Source: Liolophura sinensis
Lineage: Eukaryota; Mollusca; Polyplacophora; Chitonida; Chitonidae
Direction: 5' to 3'
Length of the DNA: 64,000 nucleotides
NCBI RefSeq assembly: GCF_032854445.1
Contig: NC_088301.1
Coordinates: forward strand, 46,929,116 to 46,993,115
Shown here: piece after piece, positions 1 to 12,300 of the stretch
How the letters are laid out: each line of letters starts with the position of its first letter
How positions within the stretch are numbered: the first letter of the stretch is position 1
Notes under the pieces: model-generated
What the model saw: the letters and a program-made list of their open reading frames with translations, nothing else
The model's database searches: none
Told to the model about the DNA's origin: nothing
Made by a program: the position numbers and the translations under genes

Positions 1-1200
1 TGGTGTCTGTCAATGCTGATGATGGATCAAAGTCAAAGCCAGGATCACAAAGATCAGCAAATCATCAGAAATTGATATTCCTTTAGCAAAGAACATAGTT
101 CATGGGGCATGCAAGGCAGGTGGACCAAAAGCAAGAGACTAGGCAGCAATATTTTACATGTTAACTTTATCAGTGTCACATTGACATGACCACTACCATT
201 CAATACGCTTTTGTGCCAGTGGCAATATTTTTGACAGCTAGCGTGCAGACATCAAAATGTGTCGAGATATTCCCTTATTTAGACAGTCAATCTGGAAATT
301 GAGGTGACTGAACCAAAACCTTGTGAGTACTAAATCTGGTTAATTACGAAAGAAAGAAAGTAGGTGTTGTGTACTTATTGTCATGTCCATACCAGCTTTC
401 ATCAACTTTTTATTGAATCCCCATAAACCTTACCTAACTTGGCAGCAGAACAATACACCTTGCTAACAAATTCAGACGGGGGCTGTCATACAGCCTAAAC
501 AGAATTAATTTTTGTGTAAATTTAGTATCTCACACATCTGTAATTACATGTAATATAATAGCAATGTGAAAACAGACTGACTTTAATCTTTTAAGTAAGT
601 TTCATTAATCTATATTTATGCTATTAACTTTTGCTATGAACTTTGTTGTCTACATCAGGAAGCTCAAACATGTAAAATGTTGAGATAAAAGCAATGTCTC
701 TGACAACTGGCAATCACATTCGAATATGTAACATACATCTACATATGACTCTAAGAGAAAGAAATTTACATTTAATAAGCAGAATTAAAATTTTCCTTTA
801 TATCACCAATAGTTTGAACACCTATTCACAACTTTTTAAACAGAAGTTGTCTGAAAGGTCACCTTGCACTTTTTACAACTAAACTGTTCACTATATCCCT
901 GGTGTTGTTTGCAAAGGTCTAGAATTAAAATAACAACAGTTCTTCTGTTTTCTGTTGGTAAAAGTAACTACAAGTCTACATACAACTAAAACTTTTGGTC
1001 TTTCCTATTTACAATGCAAAATCATTAACCTGGCCTATTACTGACATTTTTAATATTCTCTGACCTTTGAAGAATAGTTTTCAGAAGAAAAAAAGAACAT
1101 CATTACTGCCTTATGAGATCACCACATTTCTAGTATAATCAAGAGACTAATGTAACATTATAAATCTGATAATAAAGACATTCAGTTTTTGAGATCTCAC
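1..1200. other. STIMATE intron or flank, no exon recognised
   Basis: AT-rich DNA downstream of STIMATE exon 3 on the minus strand. I looked for the next family block (a membrane span beginning near YLINFLLD) and did not find it, so the next exon probably lies outside the window. Confidence 0.5.
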
Positions 1201-4200
1201 CATGTACACGGATCTCCTGTAAAAACATCAGCCAAAAAAAGGTTGGCAAAGTGGATCACAGCAGCTCCAATGGCCTGCTTGGAAGTGTCGTAAAACCTGC
1301 AAAAGATTATTACAATAACTTTAAAACATTGTACTATTGCTGTAACAACAGATTACCTCCATAATTTTGAGATTTATAGATTCCTTACTTTTCTCAACAT
1401 ATTTATAAAAATAAACGTTTTAAAATATGTTAAGTTTCTCATTTACATACACATGTTGAGGTTTCTTGTCTCTCATGTTAGACTCATATTAATATTTATT
1501 ATTCATTAAGAGCATGCATGCCCCATGAAACATCTCCTGAATACAGAAATGTCCTCATATCACCAAGATTGGTAACTGAGCATGGGTTGTGGAAATTGTG
1601 TAAAGACCTTTGTCACTGTGAGTAGGTGAGTGAGTGCTTGGGATTTAATGTTGTACTCAACAATATTTAGTCAGGAATCCTCAGAGTGCATGTAATGTGC
1701 CTCCTTGTTGCAGGGCGGATTTCCACAACCTCTTTATCTAGTGCTGCTTAAAAGAGACAACTTACCGAAGGCAAGTAAATTGCCCCGCACATGCCATTAT
1801 ACTGATATGAGTCAACCAGTCCTTGCACTATCCCCTTATTGTTAAACGCCAAGCGAAGAAGATACAACTTCCTCTTTTATGGTCTCAGTTGTGACCCAAC
1901 CCGGGATTGACCCTGGATCCACCGCCCTCGTCTTCACTGTCAAGATGTATTTTACTTCACTTTAATGAATAACGGTATAAAAGTTCCATCAATATACAGC
2001 AAGCTAAGACAATGTAGTAAACTAAGATAGATATAACATAAATAACATTACCATATAATCCATGTCCTTCTTTCATGTTTTGGTTCACAGCACCTTTTAA
2101 CTGTAACAAAAAATTTTTTTGTAAATAAAATTAATGGTAATAATAATAAAAGAAAAACAACAGGTGTCCAATAGGTAAAACCAGCATGCATCCTTAATAA
2201 CTAAAATAATAATCAAACAAAGATAGGAGTTCAGGCAGTGCACCCATGAAAATGTCACTCTGCCAACAAGTTTGGATATTTCTTCTTGAAGTTCATTATT
2301 CATTTGGGAGCTTTGCCTCACAGTGAGTTACCTGCTTAAATCTGCAAGAATCTGCTATTGATTAAAAAATCAGTTAAGTAGCTTGATGAAAGCCCTAGGA
2401 CTGAAAGTTTTTATGAAACAAATGTATCAAAAGTTTAAATAACTATAAATTAATTTTCAAAATGCACTGTGAAACTGACTGTGTAAAATCTCTGATTGAA
2501 TGTGAACAAATCACATATTTATGAATACTGCCAATTTTACCAAGCTTTGTATATGCTGATACTGCTGACGCCTGTTTATTGGATTTATTTATTTCATCAG
2601 CGTTTTATGTCATACTCAAAAATACAGCAGTGGCCAGCATTTTTGGGAAGAAACTGTAGGCAGGATTATCCACTAACAGAAGATTTTAGAATGTCTCAAG
2701 GCCCTGCCCATTTTTCACATCCCATTAGCATGAGTGAACACAACCAACCAGTATCCATACTTCATGTAAACAATGGTGGCTGGGATATGGACCACAATCC
2801 TTTGTCAGGGACTTGACAATATCCCACAAAGATAGTTAACTAAATAAATAAATAAACTGAAGTCTTTTTTCCTTAATTTAAAATTCAGATATATGTATAG
2901 CTTGACATCTACACTGTAGCATGATTTCTTGGCTGCACTCTTTTTTTTATTCCCATAAAAAGACCTTGAAATGTCTTTTGCAAAGATGTTGGAAACAACT
3001 ACAGAGTGCACTATTTATCACGTAACAGTAATATCATTTGAATTAAAACATCAGAAATTGGAATTAAACGGGCAAATTTGAGCTGAAAATAAATGGCTCA
3101 CTCTAGCACTTGTTGAATATACTTTAACATTATTCTACTCAACCATTCTGCTTACAGAAAATGCAGATGTAAGTTGGAGTATTAAAAAGTGAGAGACTAC
3201 ACAACCCTAAACATACTTACCCAGACTGTAATATATAAATAAAAGCAGAGCTCATCTAAACAATCTTTTACATGAATTATTATTGCATGTATATAGGAAA
3301 TTTGAAGCCCTACTATAGGCCAACAGCTAGTTGTTTAACTAGTTCCAGGTTTGGGTGAAAAAGATGGGTCTTTGCTCAGTTATGAATCACCCATTCAATG
3401 CTGCTGCCAGATGCAATAGGAGTGATCTCCCTTTAGTCTGAGTTCAGAAAATACTGTCAGTGAAGAGGCACACTTGCAGAAACAAGTTACAAATTAGTTA
3501 TGGAGTGGGGTACTTCTGAGATCAAGCAGCATGAGTGTGTCAAAATGTGTGAAATTGATGGTAAGGAGCATTTACAGCATCTTCACACCCATATTAAACC
3601 TTTCCTATCATAAACCAATGTCAACTCGGTGGCCCTCATAAGCATCTAACCTGTTCTGAGTTCCGCCGCACAAAAATCACTCATGGAAACTGTACAAAAC
3701 ACCACCCCCCACTGCGACCAAAAACCATCTCTCGCTATTCCGATCACTTATGACAAACGAAATTGACAAAGGAAATTGACCTAAATGCTTTGAGATTAAG
3801 ACCTCTGCCAGCCTCAAACTGATGGGTGACTAAACTTGCCTAATGTTACTGCCATGAGTGCCAAAGGTATTATTCACTCTAATGACCTAATTTTTTTGTG
3901 CTCACAATGATCTTGAGCCTTGTATCAGAACGAGACAGCCACCAGAGTGCGCAACTAACAACATATAAGGTTTGTTTCTCCATCATTGTTGTACATGTTC
4001 TATTAACCCCTGTCCATTAAACAGCTGGAATTCTGCATAAATGAATGACATCCTCATGCTGACAGTGTGAACCAAAATCGAATGGTGAATTCTGAATTGG
4101 TAAAATCCAGTAGTGTGCTACTAAGGGCAGTAAGTAATGATTTGAACACGATAGCCAAAAGCAACAAATTTTCAGCATATTGCTTTTTTATTTTATTATT

Positions 4201-5898
4201 CTTATTATCTTTGTGGTAGCTGATTAACTCGGGCAGGTGTCCTGGAACTTGTTAAAAACTGGTTAGAAAGGTGTATAGTACGAATTAGTACAAATCTATT
4301 TTCGACAAATTCTGATATTACCTACATCAACATTTAATTGTTAAATTAAAAAGCCCTGTAGGTCCATTCCGCAAGGCACGTTACAGAACAAAGTGGGCTG
4401 TTAAATCCACCCCCAAACTACAGCACCCCCCAATTTCTTGTGTGCTTTAATGAGAATAGCTCCTTTATTACCGCTCCTGCATGTGTAAATCCATTCCCGA
4501 GTCGAAATGTTGTTGAAATACACAGAAATATTTCCTTGTTGCTTGTCAAAATAACTTTGTCCTGTCTAGCTGCTGAATGTAACACTCTGTATTGAGCAAC
4601 ACGAAGTGTTGGGAGAGTTATTGGAATAACTACTTCTAATGTGTTGGACTGATGGTAAGCCACATTTAACGCATATTGACACACGCATCAAATCTTCCCT
4701 AGCATAAATCGATGTCAACCAAGTGGTCCCCATAATCAAACAACCTGTTCTGAGTCTCGTCAAACAAAAAACGATCCATGACAACCGCACAAATTCACAA
4801 AATAAATACATTTTCAGACACTACACCCATTGTGGACGCCATCTCGTTCTGAGTGAGTGAGTGCTTGGGGTTTAACTTGGTACTTCATTCAGTCATATGA
4901 CGACGAAGGAACACTTGGAGTGCATGTAATGTGTCTCCTTGTTGCTGGACAGATATCCAACGCTCTTTTATCTAAGGCTGCTTCACTGAGACGCCTTACT
5001 AAAGGCAAGAAAGTCGCCATTTTTCTGATAAGGGTCAAGCAGTCGTTGCACTATTCCCTTCATGCTGAAAGCCAAGCGAGGAAGTTACAACTTCCTCTTT
5101 TAAGCCGATGCTCTACCGTGGTATCGGAGCGTTCCATCTCGTTCTGATATTCGTACATACAAGTCACGTGATTGATGTAAGTGCAGAAAAACAATAAGCA
5201 CGTCCAAGGGAGATAATACCTATGGCAACACTAGGCACGTCTAGTAATCCATTTGGCTAGTTGACTTCCCCTGTCGTCTATTCTCTTCAGTCTCGTTTGT
5301 TCTCGCAAGTGATCAAAATGGTGACAGACAGCTTACGGCCACTGTGGGGGTAGTGTCTCAAAATGTATTTATTCTGTGAATTTATGCAGTGTACTGAGTG
5401 ATTGAAAATACCCATCTCTTCTCAGTCCACACCAGAAATCGGCATGTGCCACTGTTTTGGAGTGGGTATAATGGCCAACTTCGTGCTTCCAACAGCTTTT
5501 TGAATTCAGCCATAAAACGATCAGGCAGGTAAATATCAAAAATTGTTGAAAATAGACTTCAACGTTTAATTTCATTGAACTAAGTAGCCTACACACCAGA
5601 AGAAACAATAAGTAATGTCATGAGTTCTTACCTATAAGAACTTACCTATAAGTGACGTAAAAGCTAGAAAAGCTAATAATCCTTGGACAAGTAAACTAAG
5701 AGGGCCAACTAGAGAGCCATTCCCACAGTGGTTAAGTGGATCTGCATGTTCCCGACTTCTGTTGGCAAGTGAACCAAGCGACGTTGTTGTTGCATCAAGA
5801 GTGACAGTTCGAGAAATGTCAGGCTCATCGCCTGATACAAAAAATAACCCCTCTCCTAACGATCCCATTAGGATTAAACTCCTGTACACTACTTTCAT
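1201..5898 (-). CDS. STIMATE: STIMATE (TMEM110)-like ER membrane regulator of store-operated calcium entry, 5' part
   Basis: Three coding exons were read on the minus strand: 5898-5646, 2100-2052 and 1296-1201, with GT..AG introns and matching phases (1, 2, 2). Exon 1 gives about 84 residues ending in a hydrophobic segment ([20 protein letters not shown]), the first membrane span. The 49-nt exon 2 encodes [17 protein letters not shown], and exon 3 encodes [18 protein letters not shown] followed by [12 protein letters not shown]. These match the conserved N-terminal half of vertebrate STIMATE, a multi-pass ER protein at ER-plasma membrane junctions that promotes STIM1 activation. The start at 5898 is the first ATG after an in-frame TAA; an internal Met (MGSLGEG) ten codons later is an alternative. 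The remaining membrane spans and C-terminus must lie left of base 1. The exon 1 donor is duplicated (separate entry). Confidence 0.88.
1613..1940 (-). mobile_element. SINE family A copy (tRNA-headed retroposon)
   Basis: Reads tail to head on the plus strand: GTGAGTGAGTGCTTGG, the conserved body with CTCCTTGTTGCAGG and TTACCGAAGGCAAGTAA, then a tRNA-like head containing the reversed B box (CCGGGATTGACCCTGG). TCACTGT flanks both ends (1613-1619, 1934-1940) as a short candidate target duplication. Confidence 0.8.
2582..2632 (-). mobile_element. SINE family B tail fragment in STIMATE intron 1
   Basis: GGATTTATTTATTTCATCAG followed by GCGTTTTATGTCATACTC, the reversed family tail. The rest of the element is not convincing. 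Confidence 0.5.
3555..4810. repeat. Unclassified direct repeat pair in STIMATE intron 1
   Basis: Segments 3555-3712 and 4645-4810 share the same order of blocks: TGATGGTAAG, a CACA..CAT stretch, ATGTCAAC, a GTGG..C..CATAA stretch, AACCTGTTCTGAGT, ACAAAAA, CATG. They are in the same orientation and diverged (roughly two-thirds identical by eye). No ends or duplications could be defined. Confidence 0.55.
4839..5147 (-). mobile_element. SINE family A copy with 14-bp target site duplication
   Basis: The element (about 4853-5133) has the GAGTGAGTGAGTGCTTGG end, the conserved body and a shortened tRNA-like head (GCTCTACCGTGGTATCGGAG). CCATCTCGTTCTGA is repeated exactly at 4839-4852 and 5134-5147, proving retroposition into STIMATE intron 1. 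Confidence 0.9.
5627..5652 (-). promoter_or_regulatory. Tandemly duplicated 5' splice site of STIMATE exon 1
   Basis: A 14-base unit (plus-strand CTTACCTATAAG..) occurs twice in a row, giving two identical ATAG|GTAAG donors with GT at 5645-5644 and 5631-5630. Only the upstream donor (exon end 5646) keeps frame with exon 2. Use of the second adds 14 nt, shifts the frame and brings in a TAG within the added bases. Confidence 0.75.
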
Positions 5899-6026
5899 TT
5901 CTTATGAGACATAAAACTGAAGAAGTTACTACAGAAGGCACACTTTTCTCAGAAACATCTTCCGCGAAAGGGATCCCTTTCACCTTCTCCTCTTGCTTTC
6001 GTAAAATAAATTGACACATGGCACAA

Positions 6027-6038
6027 TGCGCATGCGCA
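6027..6038. promoter_or_regulatory. NRF-1-like palindrome
   Basis: TGCGCATGCGCA is a perfect 12-bp palindrome fitting the NRF-1 consensus YGCGCAYGCGCR. It lies 129 bp upstream of the STIMATE ATG. Confidence 0.6.
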
Positions 6039-6235
6039 GTAGTTGTCAATAATGTCACCAATTTTAGATGTTGTTTTCGGCTTCTACTGATATTGTCAAC
6101 ACACTTTGACAGTGCATTATCATAAAACAGGTAAAATCTAGCTTAAATAACACAACATAACTTTTAAAAAACATTTTGTTATAAAGAAATAAACAAACGT
6201 TTTCCCGGTCCACTTTCGTCCTCCCGAAACAACAT

Positions 6236-6246
6236 TGCGCATGCGT
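6236..6246. promoter_or_regulatory. Second NRF-1-like site
   Basis: TGCGCATGCGT fits the NRF-1 consensus with one mismatch at its 3' end. It lies 66 bp upstream of the Sfmbt ATG, so each divergent gene has its own proximal copy. Confidence 0.5.
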
Positions 6247-6260
6247 ATTCTCTAATCGGT

Positions 6261-6269
6261 GCCATTTTG
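6261..6269. promoter_or_regulatory. YY1/Pho-like site upstream of Sfmbt
   Basis: GCCATTTTG matches the core recognised by YY1/Pho (CCATNTT). YY1/Pho is the DNA-binding partner of Sfmbt in the PhoRC complex, so feedback is conceivable, but the motif is short and common. Confidence 0.35.
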
Positions 6270-6311
6270 AATGATTTCTGAGAGAATATTGTCGATATTT
6301 TCACGCAGATT

Positions 6312-9300
6312 ATGGAAGAAAAAGCCATTGAGGTAATATTTGAATTTTGTTACAACACATTTCAACAACTTTTAAGGCTCAGTATAAATTTTTTTTGAGA
6401 CATCGGTGTGTTTTCGCATCAAATTTTTCATCACAAAATTCATTCTTCCTGGCTGTGTGCTGGCTTTCGGCTTATCACTCAGTCTATTTTGCAAACGTAA
6501 TGTAACTGGCGAAAAAATGACTACATCTTTAGTTTTGTGTCAGCGCTAAAAATGCATAGCGTGTAAATAATCCATATATGTGTTCGTCAGTATTTTTCCT
6601 TCATATGAATACTTGTAGGCAGATCTCAGTTGTTTTGTAGGAGTATTTCCTCCGTTGAATAGTCTCGATTTGTGAGTATAATGTGTTTCGGCGATTTATG
6701 AACTTGCTGTTCGCGTAATTATTGCGTCGTTGAAAGTACAGTTTTGTTAGGTAACTGTGTAGTCTTCAGTTAAATTACCACTTTTATGCAATATGCCAAT
6801 CATTCATCGATCTTTTTTAAATATCTAAAACAATGTGGATAGTTTTACAAAAGTTTTTCTCGAGAGGTTTTGAAGGATGTGAAAACGAATGGCTGTGTTT
6901 AGTTTCATTTCGGCTTTTCATCATGGCGGTCGTATATAATTTATATTTATGCCTGTAGTTTTTAAAGTTATTTCATGTAACTATATTTAATATCAACACT
7001 GTTCTATAAACAGTAGAGTTGATATGTGAAATAGTTTACATCCCTTCTTGCAATTTGTTTGTTTCCAACCCTTGGAACGATTGTACATACTTAATTAATA
7101 AGTGATTCAGATCCAGGCAATATAGAAACAGTTGTCGTGGGTGTGTTTCTATGTCATATGTTCATAAGCATACATATTTGTTTTATTCTACAACACAAAC
7201 ACTGAAAATTTGTGCTATGTATTTTACCGATATGCTTAAATTTTACCTTACATTTAATTAATTAAAGTCAATTTAGGTGAAGAATTGTATATTGTATTTG
7301 CATACAGTTAGATATCATGGTAGCCTGCTGCATATCGACCAAGATCCTTAAATTTCCGCATACATGTACATACCGGTGTTGATTATCCTACGTCATTTTG
7401 TGTTAGATCACTCCACCGAACTATTTTAAACCTTACGATGATAATATGGATGCAAGTGTAAATATTTGTTTGTTTACTCTTGGACTGTATTTTCGAACTT
7501 TACTACTGTAAAAAAAATGAACGGTTTTATGTTCCAGTAATGATGCACTTTTTTTTTTCGAGTATGCAGCAGAATTGATTTAGAAATAATCATAATTTTA
7601 ATATTACGAAGTTTATATAATATTTTTGCAGCTTGTTGACTCCTGAACTTTATGTACACTACAGTGTAATTTACAGAACATGTCTGATGTTTGCTAGATA
7701 TCTTAAAAATCAGTAATAATTTCAAATGTCAGGTTGATTAATTTTAGACAAACTGCACTTTTGATCATTGTTAATACCAGATACTTATTTCTCCCCCTCC
7801 CAAACATTTTCACTGATCTTGCTCTGACTGTATAGGCCTACTTGATGTTTTTACCTGGGGCAAAAATAGAGCCTTGAAAATAATATTTAAATGTAAACTA
7901 AGAAATACATTTCACAAAAACTGGTCTAGTTTTTGTTTGTTTTGTTAAATTGGAATTTACTAATTCTAATATATAAACATTTGTTAAGTATTTATGTTGT
8001 ATAAGTCACTTTTGCATTCGAGACGGCTACCATTTTTTTAACAGAAATGTTGCGAGATCTTGCATTATACATGAGCTGGGTGTTAATTTTCACTCAACAG
8101 CATGCTAACTACATTAAATATTTGTTTCATTGAAATTCTGCATTGGAAATCGTTTCCACTTCTGCAGACTTACAGTAAAAACAATGGAGGAACTGAAAAT
8201 ACCAAGTAGAAAGTGTTACTTTGTTTTTAAGTAAAACAAAGTGTTGGTGTTTTTATAAAGTAGAGCTGCAGCATCAAACTTCAAAGCTCACTGTCCTTGA
8301 CTGGGTGCTAACTTGACTGTGGCTAGTCTGTTGTGGCGAGTGTAGTGGCGCACATCCTAAAATGCAAATGTCACTTATTGATAACATTCAGGCACCATTC
8401 ACTTTATCTTGATTACACATACATGCATTGATTTATGTAAAAGACATTGTCAGAGATTAACAAAACTTAAATTTATTTATTTATATATTGATTGGTGTTT
8501 AAAAAACTTAGAATGATAACCACTTATCAGTGTTTTTGATTTGTACGTTAAATTGGGCGATGCTGTGAAATAAGACAGCACATTTAACCTAACCATCTGT
8601 TTGTATAAGGCCAAACCAGTTTGTTGTATTACGAGCAAGATAAAATATCTTTTTCCATTGGTGGATGAGAGTATGAAACTAAAAACGAAACCTAAATATG
8701 ATGTTGTTTGTGGGAAATGTAGATTTTCACAGCAGTATTTTCTGTTCATGTGATAAGAAAACTTTGAAAGCAGGAAGATCATGAAAGTTATAAGATTAAA
8801 CAAAATAAAAAGTTGGGTAATCAGATTTATTGTTATTCCATTTTTGGATTTGTCAATGTCATGTTGCTGCCAAAACATAACAATACATAACCTTACAATA
8901 CATGATGGTATAGAAATGGTTAGGATATGAGCATGGTAAAAACATAGGGCCAAATTCAGATAGAATCAGCAATGTCTTATTTTGCCATGCAGGTTGATTA
9001 ATATTACCTTTAGCTTATATAACTGCCTTTTGAAAATAAAATGCAGTGTCTTTTATACTCTATGGGGTTAATTGTCCGTTAAGTCCAATTACAAAACTAT
9101 ACTATCAGCCCCCAACATGCATTGTGATAGCATGTTCTTCATTGTATTTATGGTTTTCTTTCTTGTGGGGGAGGGGGTAATTTTTTATTGTAGACCCTAT
9201 TCTTTTTTTATCTCTTTCAAGCCTAGGTTTGTGGGTTAACTTATATCTGGAAATAATATCCAATGCTTATCCCAAATAATATTAATGTATGGAATAATGT

Positions 9301-12300
9301 GTATATATCACAGTATTTTTGTATGTACACTTTTTTTGCCTGGGATCTACCCCTCAGGACCCTCAACTGATTCTAGTTGAAATAAATGGTGAGAGACATT
9401 TTCTGAGAGGGTGAGGTTCCCATGGGACCCACTGGAGGGACATCTAAATTTAGCTGTAATGTACATGTATGTTATCCATGTAGGCCTATGTGTACATGAA
9501 CGTCAAAACTTTGAAATTTACATTAGTTGTGAAACTTAATTTCCTGGACACCTTTTAATACAAGGATGTATGATAGAAATGCCTCCACTTTTCCAGATTG
9601 GTTAGCTGTACATGTATAATATTTTTTACCAAACATTTACATATAATGACATTATAGTATAAATTTAATGTGCCACTCAAGGAAATAATAATAGTTCCCT
9701 AATTATGTATGCAAATGATAGAAAAATCATCAAGAATTTTCTCACCAGAGGTAAGAATTCATATATTTTAGCCTGAAAAAATTTCCTGTCGAAACTGAAA
9801 ATTAACACTGTGAATACGTGGTGATGATAGTGGTATATAGTTTTGTTATTCTGTGTCCAGGTATGCAATTTGTAGCTTATGTTTGGTCAGAAGTAAATCA
9901 GGACAATATAGTTTTCTTAAAAACGAAAAAAAAAAATGCAATGTCTTGCTCCCAATATACTTTAGAACATTGTGTCATCAAACTGGCTTGTTCATTCATC
10001 TAACCATTAACTTCCCAAAATTGAGCACTACATTTTTAAAGCATGAATAACAAGTGCGACTGATGGTGTTAATATGTTCTAAAAGCAAAGAGATATAAGT
10101 ATAGTGCATTATGTATATACAATGCTATATACATTGAACAATTGCAACTGATAACAATAGAATTAATTTTTCTCCAATAAATATATGTACTAGGATAGTA
10201 TTTTTTTCCTTCATAATTAAAATTTGTTTTCTACCTTGTAGGATTTTACATGAAATCATAAACTGACCTCAGTTAGGTTATGAATTATATGTTATTCTCG
10301 TATTGGAGAGGGCTGTGTCCAATTGGTTAATTGCCTTTTGATCACAAGGTAACATGACATGCAGTCAGTACCATTCTCAGACAGGGAATTTCCAAGATTC
10401 CCCTGTTTCTAGAATTAAAAATTTAGTGATTTTGTGTTTTAGGTATCTACATGTATGTAGATGTACATGCATGATATGTAAACAGACTTAGGCTTTAATT
10501 CCCATGGTGTTTTGATTTGTGACAATCAATTTTAGCAGAGTGGAGTTAGTCTTTAGTCAGTGTACATCCTGCTGTGTGAAATTATTATAAATATACAAGT
10601 AGATACTTCTCATGTTTTATCCCATCCTGAGCATAATTTTAGGGCAGTTTAATTAAGAATCACCACTCCAAGTGTTTCTTCCGTGTATTAATATTATCGT
10701 GCATGCTCTAGACTAGTAGTATTTTGACTAATTCTAAATTCCAAAAACACTGTATAAGATTGCATAATTTTCATTTTCAGTTAGCAAGTCTAAATAATGT
10801 ATTATCTGATTTTTGGCAAGTTTTGCTGTTTGCATGGTATAACGTTCGCTGAACACCTATTATTTAACCCTCTAATTTGTTGTGTGGAAAAGTTTATGTG
10901 TAACTGGCTAAAGTTTACCAGGGCACTCTTGTCTCTTTGACAGGTAAACTTGTTCTTGTCATGCTTTGTCTATAATTGTACAAAACATTTGTTTACAGAT
11001 TCACATAGACTTGTCAGGAGATTTAGAAATTAAAATTGCCATTTTATTAAAGTTACAATGTCTAAAATGCACAAATTGAGTTGAATCATCATAGATTTTA
11101 AGATGATTTATACATTACCACCTGCGTTTTGATAGGTAAAGATGATGATTAAGTAGTTTGAAATTCATAGTTTGTTTCTTCTGAGAAATGCATTTGAAAA
11201 ATGTTTTGTTAAGCACATGTTGATTGTTGGTATAGAATTGCCAGTAAATCCATGATGAATATACAACATCAGGATCATATTCTTGTGGTTTACCTGTATG
11301 AGAATTTGTTGTTAAAGGCAAAGAAAACACTAGCATGAAATGTTTTTCAGATGAAATACTGTTAAACACTGCCCACAAATATACTTTGAGTAATTTTTTT
11401 AGATTTATTAAACGTTTAAAGCATTTGAAACTTTGGATTCTACAGTGGCCTTTTCTGGTCATATTAGGACCAGTGATGTCACATCAGGTTTTTACCACAA
11501 AACACACACAGACTGCTAGATTTTATCATTTAAAATTCATATACACATATATATCTATAAATGCATTCGCAAATAGACACTGAAATAAACTATTTCAAGC
11601 AAAAAATGTGATGTCACTGAGACCCTTTGGGTCGCTATAGACCACCATAGAATTTGATGTTTTGAAACCATTTTACTTGGTTGGAAAAATTCTATAAAAA
11701 AAACTATATTCCTGGACAGTTAATAATAGTCGTTCATGTCAAATATACTTCATTTTAGTGTTTTCTTGGCCATTGGACATTCAGCCGGTATGATCTAAGG
11801 AACTTAGTTAAGAGATGGCTTTTATATTTTAATGTTCTAGGCACCTCCAGATGTTCCATGGGTACCTCCTGATGTGAAAACTACTGTAACATGCAGACAG
11901 GATACGTGTAAGGCAGGTGAGACTGAACTTTTGAGAAGACATGTTTTGCTATGTAGATGATGGGGTAAAAACCTGGAATCTAACTGTTGTACTAGTTGTT
12001 TCACTCCAAACTCACAAAAGCTACCTGCATATTTGTTATAGTTAAATGTCTTGTGTGCTTGTGACTTTGAGTTATACACCAAACACATCTTGGAACGCTA
12101 GAGCCATTTTCGGTTCTGAACTGTGTAAGAACTCATATTCTGCCATGCAGTCCTTGTGAATTTCATGTACCTCTTTGCTTTGCAAGCATAACTATACGTG
12201 CAGCACAGAAAAGAACTAAAGAGTGCACCGGTTGGACCCACTCCTATTGAAGTTTTGAGGGTTTGAGGTTTGTCATTTTGTGCTGTGACATTACAGTTGT

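Larger units (their letters stand above)
2101..5645 (-). other. STIMATE intron 1, repeat-bearing
   Basis: A 3.5-kb intron holding a SINE-B tail fragment near 2582-2632, a short (AAAT)n run near 2840-2855, an unclassified direct repeat pair (3555-3712 and 4645-4810) and a full SINE-A with target duplication (4853-5133). No coding exon seen. Confidence 0.6.
5899..6311. promoter_or_regulatory. Divergent (bidirectional) promoter between STIMATE and Sfmbt
   Basis: The two start codons lie 413 bp apart, head to head. The interval is richer in CpG than its surroundings and holds two NRF-1-like sites and one YY1-like site (listed separately). No TATA box is evident. Transcription start sites cannot be placed from sequence alone. 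A minus-strand frame from 6061 overlaps the STIMATE start; it contains the first NRF-1 palindrome, so it is probably promoter rather than coding. Confidence 0.6.

Noticed and set aside
5825-6061. 78-codon minus-strand frame overlapping the STIMATE start (possible uORF)
   Set aside because: It covers the NRF-1 palindrome and promoter interval, so it is probably upstream of or at the transcription start; no conserved protein features.
8477-8953. 158-codon minus-strand open frame
   Set aside because: Low-complexity hydrophobic translation in AT-rich intronic DNA, running into a SINE tail remnant, with no recognisable domain.
11115-11462. 115-codon minus-strand open frame in Sfmbt intron 1
   Set aside because: No domain, no splice or codon signal, and Lys/Asn/Phe-rich as expected from AT-rich DNA.
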